From contig NC_057016.1 in the NCBI RefSeq assembly GCF_000002595.2, forward strand, positions 3,602,473-3,666,472: 64,000 nucleotides of DNA, in the 5' to 3' direction. The DNA is from Chlamydomonas reinhardtii (lineage: Eukaryota; Chlorophyta; Chlorophyceae; Chlamydomonadales; Chlamydomonadaceae). The notes below the pieces were generated by a model. That model had not been told where the DNA came from. It saw only the letters and a program-made list of their open reading frames with translations, and did no database searches. Below, piece after piece: positions 43,537 through 54,500 of the stretch. Every line of letters begins with the position of its first letter. The stretch's first letter is position 1. Position numbers and translations under genes: made by a program.

Positions 43537-46500
43537 TCAGATCACAAAGCTGCTACTACATACGAAAGCAAGAGTGGCAGCGTGTAAGCCGCAACTGCGC
43601 TGCGATACAACCTGCCGCCTGCAGCTCATGCTCATACCCGGAGCACGCCCGCTACCTGGGTCAAGACCCCACCGAGGGTGGACCTGTTGATTGGGGCGAC
43701 GGTGCACATAGACTTCAGAGGGACGTGCCAGAGGAGAAGACACAATGCATGACAGTATGCGTATCTCTTGTTGCTTACTGAGCATGACCACAGACCACAG
43801 CAACACGGCCCCCTTGCTGCACACACAGCGTACGCATCCATACCCCGTGCGTACCTCTGCGCGTTAGTCAGCAGCGAGTACGGCAGGTAGGTGTGGTAAT
43901 GCCGTACGGCGCCCACCAGGGTGCCAGCCGCCACCTGCGCGTCGATGTACGACTTAGCGGTGGCGGGCGCCGCCGCCAGGCAGGCCGAGTTGGCGGCCTG
44001 GGCCTGTGCCACACACGGTCAGAGGGGTTTGAGGTCTTAGCGCAGCGGGACGGGGTGGCGGTGGTAGTGCAGGGTGCAGTGATGATAGCCGGCCGAAGGC
44101 TGCAGGGCCAAGTCGCCAGCAGCCCTTTTCAAGCGCACACCATCAATGTGCCCGCAAGGGGCAATCGCTGTTAGCACCAAGTAGCCATCGCCTCACTCAC
44201 CGCCGTCTGACAGCTTCCGGGGGCCGTGGCGTCGCACGCGGACAGCGCGGTCGCCAGCGTCGCCTACGGAGGCCAAGGCACAAGATGTCGTGAATATTAT
44301 GTCCTTCTCAACAGACATGTGTAATGCAGTAGCCGCACACTTTCACCACCACCAAAAGCAGCACAGCTTCCTTTTCCCGGCGCACAGGCCACTTGGCCGT
44401 GTCCTAAGCAGCCACACCAGCACCCCGCTAAACCCTAGCCCTCCCCTTTCACTAGTCATGCTCGGAACCCCCCCCTCCCACCCGGCACGCCTGGAGAGGC
44501 ACACTCACATTGCAGCTAAAGGCCTCCATGCAAGAGCGCACAGCCGTCTCCATCGCCACCTTGCACTGCACCGCCGCCGCGTCGCTGGCCGCCAGGCACT
44601 GGGTCAGACCAGTGGCGTCCAGGGAGCCGGCGGCAGCGGCGTTGCGGCAGGCGTTGCGCGCGGCCGCGTCGGCGTCAGCGCACTTGGAAGTCTCCGTGGC
44701 ACGCGTCGTGGCCTGTGTGGTGCCAAGGGCAAGTGCATTGGCGGCGGCGAGTGGTTTGGCGCTGGTGCTTAACACCGGCAGGTATTGACTGCATGGAGCG
44801 GCCACCAAACACCGTGCCACTTTCCCAATGTGCGCACGACGCGCCGCTATCTTCTCCGGTATTGATGTCAAACCTTGACCATTCCCTAATAGGTACGGTA
44901 CTATTTATCTGCGAGAAGATGGCATGACCGCAACCACCGCATGCTACGCACCTGGCAGGTCACGCGCTTGGGCTGCTCGGCCGCGAGGCAGGTGGAGCGC
45001 ACGGTGGCGTTGCGGGCGCCGCATGTGGTGGTGGTGGCGCCGGGCGCCGCCACACACGTGGTGTAGGCGGTGGTGACTTGGTCACCACAAGCGCGCGCCG
45101 CCTCCTCACGCTGCAGGCACACGTTCCTGCAGTTGTGTGGCAAGTCGGCGCGCGTTTGCGCGAGTTGACGATACCGGTACCCGCAAGCTACACAGGCTTG
45201 GGCACATCCTCACGCTTGGGAAGGACCCTCATGCATGAGAGGAGAGCCAGAATTTAAACAATACCATATCTCACCGTGTCGACTGCGCCGATGTGGCGCA
45301 GGCCCACTGCGCGGCCACCAGGGCCGAGCTGCTGCTGCCGTTGACGGGCAGGGCAGCGCGGCAGGCAGCCAGCGCGGACTCGCCCTCCAGGCCGCACGCC
45401 TGAGTGGTCCGGTCATCACACGCATACCGTTGGTTGCATGGATACAGAGGGTGCGGTGGCATGGTATTGAGCGGCTTGTGCTGCGCGGCGTATGTAGTAC
45501 CGTACACTGTACGCAGCACGTCGCCTGCATCGGGAGTCTGAGCTGACGGAGTCTAGGCCCACGGAGACTCAAGCCACTCACCTGGTACAGGTTGCGGCGC
45601 GCGGCGCACTTGGCGGCATCAGCGCCGGTGGAGCTGCAGCTGGCGCTCACGTGGGGGCCTGCAGCGGAGGGCGTATTGCCGCAGTGCGGACACAGTGTGG
45701 GGAGCGCACATGGGTCACACAGGCTGACTGACACAGGCCCACGAGCCACCTCCAGGATCGCCCATGTAATCCGCGCCAGCCGCACAGCGACCCGTGCTGT
45801 CAGCACGCCGCCCGATGGTCTCCTGCCCCATCGCCTTGCCCCTTTCACGCGCGCGCCACCCACCGTAGAACCACAGGTCCGCCACCTCGCGCGCGTACGG
45901 CAGCAGGCTCTGAGCCGCGGCGTCCACAATGGAGCGCAGGTCGTTTAGCGTGGGCGACTTGGGCAGGCCGGTCGCCATGATCTCGCTCGTTGCTAGCAGC
46001 ACCTTCACATTGGGCGCGTTGAAGTTGATATGATGAATACGTGTATATGAAACTGACTGAGTGAAATGAGCGCATCTCCAAATCCATTCTACCCCAGCTG
46101 TTATATTAACAAGACAGTTTCGTTTTTTCGCACCTGGTGGGCATCCAGCAGCACGAGCTCGTTGGACTCCGACACGGTGGAGCTGCTGTTGACGGGGGCG
46201 CCGGCGGCGCGCGAAGTCAGAGGGCCGAACAGACCTGTAGCAGGCAGCCGGCAGGGCAGAAGCGAGCGAATAGGCATGGGATGTTGCGGGCTCCAGGCAT
46301 GGCTACGCTAGTTAGATGTTGGGTAAAACGTGGCCGAAGGACGTCGAGTAAAGTGCCCAATGATGATGCGTTGCCCGCTGAGCCATGGCCGGGCCCTTGC
46401 AGTTGCCGTGGCGCGAGCCCACGTGGCGGTCCCCCGCCACTCACCCCGGATATTCTTGAGCACAGCCGCCGTGTTGGGCCAGTCGGCGGGGTCTGTGGGG

Positions 46501-47753
46501 TCCATGCTGGCTGCGGCGGTGATGCCGGCCGTCGCCACCGCCGTCACAGAGCCCAGCTGCGCCGCCGCCCCGGTCAGGTCCGACTTGGTCACCAGCGCCA
46601 TGTCGGACTGGCCCAGCAGCTGTGTGTGCACATGTGGACACATATGTGTGCGTGTTTGTGTGTTTCTGAGCCTCCGTGTGCAACTGTCCCTGGCCGTCGC
46701 GCTGACACCCGGCCCCCCACCGACACTTCTGCCTTCCTCATTCCACCCCTTTCCCCACCATGGCACCACGGCATTCTACCCAGCCCAGCCACGGCGCCCT
46801 GGCATCCCGTACCCATTCATATCACCATTCATGGTCAACCCCCCAGTACTCCTGCGAAGCTTCTGCACCCACCAGCATCTCAATCAGAGCCGAGCCGTTG
46901 TCAGCGGTGCGCAACAGCGACAGCGCCGGGAGCGAGTGCGCCACCAGCGTGCGGGCCTGCAGGTACGCCTCCCGCGAGCACGGCGCGGGCGTGTCGCCGG
47001 TCAACGCATCCGCAGCGACAGCGCTGGAAGCGTTGACCAACGCGGCCGACGCAAGCATTGTGGAATTGAGCGAGAGCGCCGACATTGCGGTGGGGTTGAT
47101 GCGCAGGGCGCCGAGGTCCGAGTCGTCGGACGTGATCTGTCCAGGAGTGTGTTGCGAAATCGTAAGGTTCGAAGGCGGGGGTTGGGTAGGAGCGTGCGGC
47201 GCAGGTGGGGGCGTCGGTGTGCAGCTTTGCAGGTGGGGGAGGGCCAGACGGGCTGGTTCCGTACACACTGGCCACGTCACAGCACAGCCTGGCGCCGGGG
47301 AGGATACATTGCGCCCCGCCAGGGCTAATGCAACAACGTCAAGTAACTCAGCTGCCAGATGCTGCAGGTGGAGGCGGGGCGTGTTCGGGCGTGTCAGACC
47401 CAGGCCTGGGCTCTTGCGCGTGCCGGCGTGTGGGCTGCTAGCCGGCCCGTCGCAGCAAGCAGCCTGCAAACCACTTCCTTGTCCTCCATGCGCACCTGGC
47501 TCGTATCATGTGTTGTGTTCTTCATGCCGAGGCCCAGGCCCACTCCCAATCCGATAGCCATAGAGGCGACGGACAGCACCATAAAAACGATGGCGAGCCA
47601 TTTCCGTCCCGGCAGCCAGGGTAGTTTATATCCCTTCTTCTTTGGCGTGGTTAGTTCTTGCTCTACTGGTGCTTGCAGGGGCTGCTCATGGGCCACGAGC
47701 GCGACCGCAGCCTGCTCGTCTTGCTTCTTGAACTTTGCAAGCCACGTATCCAT
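43537..47753 (-). CDS. Single-pass membrane protein with Cys-rich extracellular region
   Basis: Eleven exons fit in phase: 47496-47753 (ATG), 46873-47136, 46445-46619, 46134-46234, 45864-46056, 45582-45658, 45275-45399, 44952-45126, 44509-44712, 44201-44263, 43855-44003, giving 594 residues. A terminal exon at 43537-43816 keeps the phase but its sequence is unconvincing, so the 3' end is open. Residues 1-51 are charged (ending KKKGYKLPWLPGRK), followed by one membrane segment (about 52-76, AIVFMVLSVASMAIGLGVG) and no other: a type II layout. The distal half has regularly spaced Cys (CSSTGADAAKCAARR; ACGLEGESALAACRAAL; NVCLQREEAARACGD; SKCADADAAARNACRNA) in Ala-rich helical segments with N-glycosylation sequons. 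This suggests a disulfide-bonded surface or wall-associated protein. I do not recognise the family. Confidence 0.68.
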
Positions 47754-48146
47754 TTGTGTAATTGGACTGCTTTCTGTGAAGAGGCGGGTGATGTCTAACT
47801 ATTATAATAAAAGTTATTGCAGTCGGCCATGAAACAAGCGAGGTCGTGGCGCGAGGGACCGTGGCTGGCACACGCGCCTGGCAGGGGCTCGTAAATCGCC
47901 CGGCAAGGCACGCGCGCCCGTGCGCTAGATCTGAATAAAATTCTTTTCAATCATGCGTTCTGCCGTGCGACTTCCTGTCTGTAGGCCGGTTCTCCTCCTG
48001 CAGACCGGCACAGCGAGCACCCCGAACCCCTGGTGCGCCAGGACACGCGTCCGGCCCTCACTCCCTGCCCCGTCACACGTGATCATCTCGCATCGTAACC
48101 AACAAACGTTTGCCCGTCATTTGCAGCTGCACTCTTTTCCATGTCC
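47754..48146. other. Gap between two minus-strand genes
   Basis: It should hold the promoter and 5' UTR of the Cys-rich gene and the 3' UTR of the F-box-like gene. An AT-rich stretch (ATTATAATAAAAGTTATTGC) lies about 45 bp upstream of the 47753 start. Confidence 0.4.
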
Positions 48147-50409
48147 TTAACTGCCTTCACCCGAAGCAGAACCAAACAGCAGCGCTGGCGGCCTCCGCTC
48201 CCGCATCCGCCGCATGTGTGCCAGTGCCCGGTCCAAAGGCCCGCCGGGCACAGCATTCATAATCCCTCGCGAGGCCCCCACGCTCCAACACACGTCCGGC
48301 GACGAACACAGGATCCTGGCTAGCGCCACTTTCTTCGCATCGGCCCGCACCTCCTGTCGCCCCTCACCAGTAGCCAATGCTGCACGCAGCACATCTTGGT
48401 AGCGGTCCTCCCCCTGCTGTCCGCTCTCGCCCTCCGCTGCAGGTAGGGCAGATGCGTCTTGGGCACGACTTGGCCCGTCGTCATCGGCGGCATGAGCACC
48501 ATCACCGTCCCCGTCGCCGCTGCCAACGCCGCCGCCGCACAGACAGCGCCCAAACAACCGACGCACTGCCTTCCGAGCTCGCCTTGACCGCCGCTTTCCT
48601 GGCTTGACCGTGTGGCTGTTGCCCGCCTGCGCCTCCGCGCCGTTAGCGGCTCGCGGCTCGCTGCCCCCCGCCCCATCACCAGCCGCCCCGGCGGCAACAG
48701 GCCCCTTCGTCCCCTCGCGCTTCACTTGCGGCCGACCGCCGCGCCACCTGCTACAGCCTTGTTCGGCAACCCATTGCAGGTAGCGGCTGTAGCAGTCCGC
48801 CAGGAGCCAGAAGCGATCCACGCAGCACGTTGCGTCAGGTCCCATCGGCACGCCGCGACCTCGCAGCCACTCCAACACTGGTGCCTGCGGCAGCCCTCGC
48901 TGCAGCAGCAACAGACGCGGGTCTGACTCCACCTGTGGTCTGTGGTTGTGTGTGAAGCTGCGGATGCCGATAGGCGGCGGGTACATGGCAGCGGCGTAGG
49001 CCCAGCCGGGCTGCGGGGATGGATCAGCACAAGCAGCGCAAGGTCAGGCACGGGGCAGCGGAGGGTTGCATGTGCCACCGGCCTGACGCGACACGGCTTT
49101 GCTTGCGTGGATCGTGCCAAGCACTGTCACCAGAAATTCTGCACCCTACAGGTGGAGCATAGCGCGCCTAAGCGCGCCTCTCGAGTTGCATCCCTGTGCC
49201 AAGTGCCAACGGCGTGGCCCTGCCCTGCGTTGCCCTGCCCGGCCCCAGGACTCACCGGCCCTGTGGGGCAGCCGCGATCCAGCAGCCAGCTCATCAGCTC
49301 CTGGCCCTGGCCGCCCAGCACCGTCACAGCCAGCCACACCGCCCGCAGGAAGGTGCCGACGCAAGCCCCGTCAAAGGCAAAGCCGCCGACCGCGCGAATC
49401 TGGTCTAGCAATGCGTAGGAGCGTGCCCGCTGCCACTCCACCTCCGCCTCTTGCTGTTGCTTGTGGTGGCGGCTGCTGCTAGCGGCACTGCCTGTGCAGG
49501 GCGCCTCCGCAGCTTGGCGCGTGCTTCCCGTCCTCAAGGTGTGCAAGTGAACGGCGGCTGCGAGGTAGGGAACATCGCTGTGCCGCCACTCGGCGAAGGG
49601 CGCGCCCACCTCCGCCTCCGCCTGCGACTGTGAAGAGTCGCCAAACATCCAGCCCAACAGCTCGGGCGCAACGCGGCCGCCGCAGAAGGCCCAGATGAGG
49701 TCTGCGAGGACGACATCGCGGCTTGCGGCCGCGTGGGGCCCGAACAAAGTTGTCCTGTGTTGCGGTGCAGGGCGGCATGTTCCCCCGCTCAGCGTCCTTC
49801 CGGGTGCATCCAAAGCATATGCCAGCAGCCTTCCCTCCAATAGCGTCACCTAAGCAATCCCCCACCACACACAGACGCACTCACACACTCATGCAGTCTC
49901 ACTCACTCAGGGCTTTCGTTTCCTTATTTTAGTCATGCAGTCACACACCTGAACAGCGCATCACGTGCCAGTAGCATGAGCGTGTCACAGTCGCCCCACT
50001 GCGCCGCCGCCAGCAGCGCATCGCGACACACTGCCTCGGGGTCAACCAGGACGTACGACATGGATTCCAGCAGCAGCAGCGGCGGCGTGTCGGCGAAACC
50101 CGACACGGGGCAGTGGGCGCTGCCGCACCCCCGCGTGCTACTGGCGCCGGTGCTGTTGCTACAGCCGGCGGCATCCGGGGAGGTAGCCAAGGCGAGGCGT
50201 GCTGCTGCGCTCGAGGGTGGTTGGGCCGATAGCAGCGGGCAGGGGAGTAGGGGCGGCCGCTCCCAATCCGAGGGAGAGGCTCGAAGCCCGTCTGGCGGGC
50301 AGCGCCACAGCCCGTGTGATGCCAGCCGCCCGACTGGCACACCCGGGGCTGCGCCTGCGGCTGCGCCCACACCCTTCGAAGCTGCATGCTGCTCTGAGGT
50401 GCAAGGATC

Positions 50410-50474
<65 letters not shown>

Positions 50475-50925
50475 TTGTTGCTGCTGCTGTTGCGGGCGGC
50501 TGGGCTGCGGCCCCGCTGCTGCTATCGCCGGCGGCAGCGGGAGCCTGACGACGTCCCGGCGGGGTGTCTGCGGGCAGCCGCGTCCGGTGTAGCAGCCAGA
50601 AGCGCTGGCGCAGCGAGAGCCAGCCGCGTGCGGAGGGGTCGGCGTGTCGGATGAGCCACCGCACGGCGTGGAACGGCACCCCGCCAATGCATCCGGTGTC
50701 GCGCTCGAGCTCTGAGGGCCCGGTATCCTCGAGGGGGTCGCACTCGCGCAGACCACCCGCCTGCACCTGCGTGGCCGCGGCAAACCCACTACGTGCCTCC
50801 TTGCAGAGCAGGCGCGCCGTGACCGCAATTTCATTGCCAGGCAGGTAGCTGCATATGCGCAGAACCACGTCTAGCGGCAGCGCGCGCGCCAAGCTGGCGA
50901 GGCTGGTGCATGCTGCGTCTTCCAT
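48147..50925 (-). CDS. F-box-like / helical-repeat protein, paralogue of the gene at 37686-41286
   Basis: Three exons give 779 residues: 49949-50925 (ATG), 49256-49754, 48147-49010. The N-terminus (about 8-50) reads as an F-box: LASLARALPLDVVLRICSYL, then PGNEIAVTARLLCKEARSGF. Then come a conserved block (AVRWLIRHADPSARGW, SLRQRFWLLHRTRLP), an Ala/Thr-rich low-complexity insert, an ankyrin-like pair (DALLAAAQWGDCDTLMLLAR), FGPHAAASRDVVLADLIWAF, QSQAEAEVGAPFAEW, LDRGCPTGP, PGWAYA and a repeat-like block (LLLLQRGLPQAPVLEWLRG). The last exon ends in a basic Arg/Lys-rich region. Splice positions after LFR (phase 2) and CPTGP (phase 0) match the paralogue, which has extra introns where this copy has one large exon. 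Role in substrate recognition by an SCF complex is inferred from the F-box alone. Confidence 0.78.
50408..50492. repeat. CTG/TTG trinucleotide tract inside an exon
   Basis: About 28 consecutive CTG or TTG triplets within the first exon of the minus-strand F-box-like gene. In the gene's frame they read as Ala/Thr; in another minus frame they would be poly-Gln and on the plus strand poly-Leu. Confidence 0.9.
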
Positions 50926-51596
50926 GGTCTGTGAGCACTACGCAAGTACAGTAATTATAACGGGATTTCGCTATTCATTATTTCCAGAGTGCCGCGGCGA
51001 CTGTAATTGTAAATGAGGCCTGCGCTGTGATAAGTCCTGAAGCTGTCAGCGTTTGAGCACTCAAAACTGTTCTAAGCTAGCTCGTTGTGCTTGTGATAAT
51101 ATATACATGCACACTATCATAAATACTCTGAAGTTGTTGCTTTAGCTTTGCTGTGCCCCAGCAGAGGGCCCCATCTCTCGGGCCCCACTCGCCTCTCGGG
51201 GCCCACCACGGTGGGGGCCCACCCGCCTACTTGCCTCCACCTCGCCTCCACCGAAATCCTTTGTCCCTCACCGATCTGCTCTCGCACCTTCGGGCGCCTC
51301 TTTCTTCACCAGCGCCCATCCGTCCGAACAAGCCTTCACACTTCAACAACAACCCGTGCTGCGGCCCACTGCATTCAGCTGCAGTGCTGCCCACCGCTTC
51401 CCAATAGCTGCACGGTAATCCGGTGATGCCCGCGTCATCCCCACTGCCTTTCCCGGCATGCACGCCTCGCTTGGATGCACATCTCCAAGCACCTCACAAT
51501 GCACCTCCTCCAAAACAGTATCTGCGCTTCCCCACGCGCTTGCTTTCCTTGGGGTTGAGCCCCGGAGCACAGCAAGTCACGGGGGACACCCCTGAC
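50926..51596. other. Upstream region of the F-box-like gene
   Basis: AT-rich for the first 200 bp (for example GATAATATATACATGCACAC near 51095), consistent with a promoter for the minus-strand gene at 50925. The rest is the 3' side of the GT61-type gene. No gene seen. Confidence 0.4.
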
Positions 51597-54500
51597 CTAC
51601 CGCGCCCCTTCACCCGCAACCTCCTGCCCTTCTTCGGGTCCCGCTTGCCCTTCCCCAGTCCCCGACATTGTCGCTGTCGCTGTGCCCTGTAGCGTCAGCA
51701 CCGGGCAAGTCTCTGCCGGCGGCATCACCACACTGAAGTGGTTCTGATCAACGAGCACCAAGCGTAGAGGGCCGCTGCGCCGCTCCTGCGCCTCCATCAC
51801 CTGCTGAGCCACATAGTCCATCGAGCTGTGGGGGGTCGGGGGCAAGATAAGCAGGCAGGGAGGAAAAGGATGTCACGGCGGCACGGCTGTGGTTGTGCAA
51901 CTTGCAACAGCTGGGCAGGTGCCTGAGAGAGCGTACAGCAGGCTTTTGCATGTGCATGCGTGATCCCAACCACCAACGTCCGCGGCTGTCACAGCCGCGT
52001 CTCCCCCCCCGCCCTCACGACCCCGACTGCCCGCCCCGTCCTGCGGGCAGCGGCCCTGTCCATCGACCCAGCCGCCGACCCTCTGCCCCCCCCCCCCCCC
52101 CCCCCGCGCCCCGGCCCGCTGTCTGCTGCGTCCCCCTCATACGCACCGCTTCACGGCCGCCTGCAGCTGCGGCACGTCCACGTCCACGCCGCTGTAGGGC
52201 ACGTCCTCGTAGTGGTGGCCCAGGCCCCGGGCCATGTTGCGGAAAACGTTGTTGGCAGCCACCTGCGGGGAAGCGGCGGATTGCGTGGCACAACGAAAGC
52301 GACAGGTGTGTGTGTGACAGCTTGACAGGTCTGTGCGTGACAGGTATGTGTGTGTGTGCGTGTGCGTTTGCGCATATTGAATGCACTAGGAGAGTGTGTG
52401 TTGCACAACGACGCGGACACGAGACCCGCAGTAGAAGAGTGCGTATGTGTGCATGCGTGCGCGCAGGTGTGGATGTTGAGGTGGAGGGAGGCCGGAGGAG
52501 TGGAGCTGGAGGGAGGCCGGAGGAGTGGACGTCATGCTTGGCCCCAGGCGTCCCGGACCCAACCCGATCGCCCTGACCTGGCAACTCATGCATGTCAGCA
52601 AACGAGCTCCCATACAAGACACCACAACACACACACACACACGCACACACACACACACACCTGCGCGAACGAGTCGCCCAGCAGCTGCAGCACCGCGCCC
52701 TGCCCCGGCTGCATAAAGAAGCCGTGGGTCAGGCCTGCGCCGTGCACGCCCGCCAACACGCCTGCATGGTTGCGTTGCGTTGTGAGTTGCAGCATGTGTC
52801 AGAACGCACAAGAAGGGACGGGCGCGTAAGAATATGTAACAAGAGGCAGCACGAGTGTGCCCATAGGCATATGTGTGCACGACACCGGTGGTACCAACGC
52901 AGCCGGCGCACTGCTCTGAGGTATGCCTGGTCTGACCTCGCCCAGGCCAAACATCATCAAACAGACGAGGGTTTGTTGCCATACAAGCTTCATTAGAGGA
53001 GGGTGCATGCAACCCATGCGTACCTGTGCGGAAGATGGTGGCCAGCTGCTGGCTGTACGGCGCGTCGTTGAAGTCGCCGTCAACGAACTTGAACAGAACG
53101 TTGGTTGGCCGGCATGGACCGTTGGCGGCGCCGCCTGAGGCGGCGGTTCTGGCTGTTGACGACTGTTGCTGCTGCTCCTCCTCCTGCTTGTCCAGCGCCC
53201 ACAGCTTACTCAGCATGATAATGTTCCCGCCCACCATGTATGGCGGGCGGGTGCGGTTGACGGTTGAGGCGGCTACGGCGGCGCCAACCGCCACCGTGTC
53301 CGTGCCGTCGGCCCCGCCAAACTCGCCCTCTGCCTCTGCCCCCTCCCCGCCACCGTCCTGACTCGCGCTCACATCCGCCCCCTCCTCCTCCGCCTCCTCC
53401 TCCTCCTCCCCGTCCTCCTCCTCATCTCCGGCAAAATCCGGATCGGCTTGTCGTATTCGACGCCCTCCTGAATCCACAGCTGATTGCGGTTGTGAGTCCG
53501 AATCTAGGTCGTTACCCAAGGCAGCGGCCCCTAGCAGCCGCCGGCCTGCTGACGCTAGGGCTGCCCAGGCCTTGCCCAGCAGTCCTCTCCGCTTCCTTGC
53601 TCCTGCGGTGGTCGTGGCGGCTGCTGCTGCGGTGGTGGTTGTGGCGGCTGATCCACCGTGCACGGGGCGCAGGTGGTCTTTGGATCGCTCCACCTCCTGC
53701 AAGATGGCGAGTGGGGCAAGCTTCCAACGGTTGGTGGCGGGCCTTCTTTGCAAGGTGGTGCCAGCGCTAGCCAAAGCCAGGCCACAGCGCCCTCAGGCCG
53801 CAATCAGGACCCATTACGTGCCAACCTGCTTAGACACCCACCCGGAGCCCACCAAGCAATCCATACACATTCCTACTATTACTACGATTATTGCGTATAG
53901 CAGTCCCAGTCGGGAGTCCGCAGCCGCTCACCGCCGCCACGTTTCGGTCAAAGCGGCGCAGCAGGCAGCTCTCGGCGTTCCACTGCTGCACCGCCGCCAC
54001 CAGACCCGCCACCACGGCGTCCTCGTTGCGCACCATGCGCATGCTCTTCCAGCCCACGCTGGCGTTCAGTAGCAGGCGCACCATCTCCAGGTTCCTGGCA
54101 GGGAGGGTGCGAGCGGGTGGAGGTGTGGGCGTGGAGGGTGGGGCGTGGAGGATGAGCGAGCACGGGGGTGTGAGCTTGGAGGTGTGAGGATGGCGGTATA
54201 AGCATGAAGATGTGAGCGTGGAGATGTTAGCGTGTGTGAGATGGGAAGAGGGTGGCGTGCTGAGGAGTTTGGTGTCGGTGTGGGACTGCTGCTGATCTTA
54301 ACGGTGCTCCTTCGAGCTCCCACCCCCGCTCATTTGTTCGGTTTGTCCTGCCCGTCGCACGCACCTCCTGCTGAGCCACACCACGTTCTTCACCACGATG
54401 CCGCCAGCCGGCACCCGGAGGCCGGTGATGCCTGCCGCGGCAGTGGCCGGCCCAGCCACCGCCGCAGCCGCGGACGCCTGGGAGGGAGCGGAGCGCGCAG

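Noticed and set aside
46330-47328. 332-residue plus-strand frame
   Set aside because: Antisense to four phase-consistent exons of the Cys-rich membrane-protein gene.
50199-50654. Plus-strand poly-Leu frame and minus-strand poly-Gln frame
   Set aside because: Both are alternative readings of the CTG/TTG tract; the F-box-like gene's frame across it (Ala/Thr) is the one with homology on both sides.
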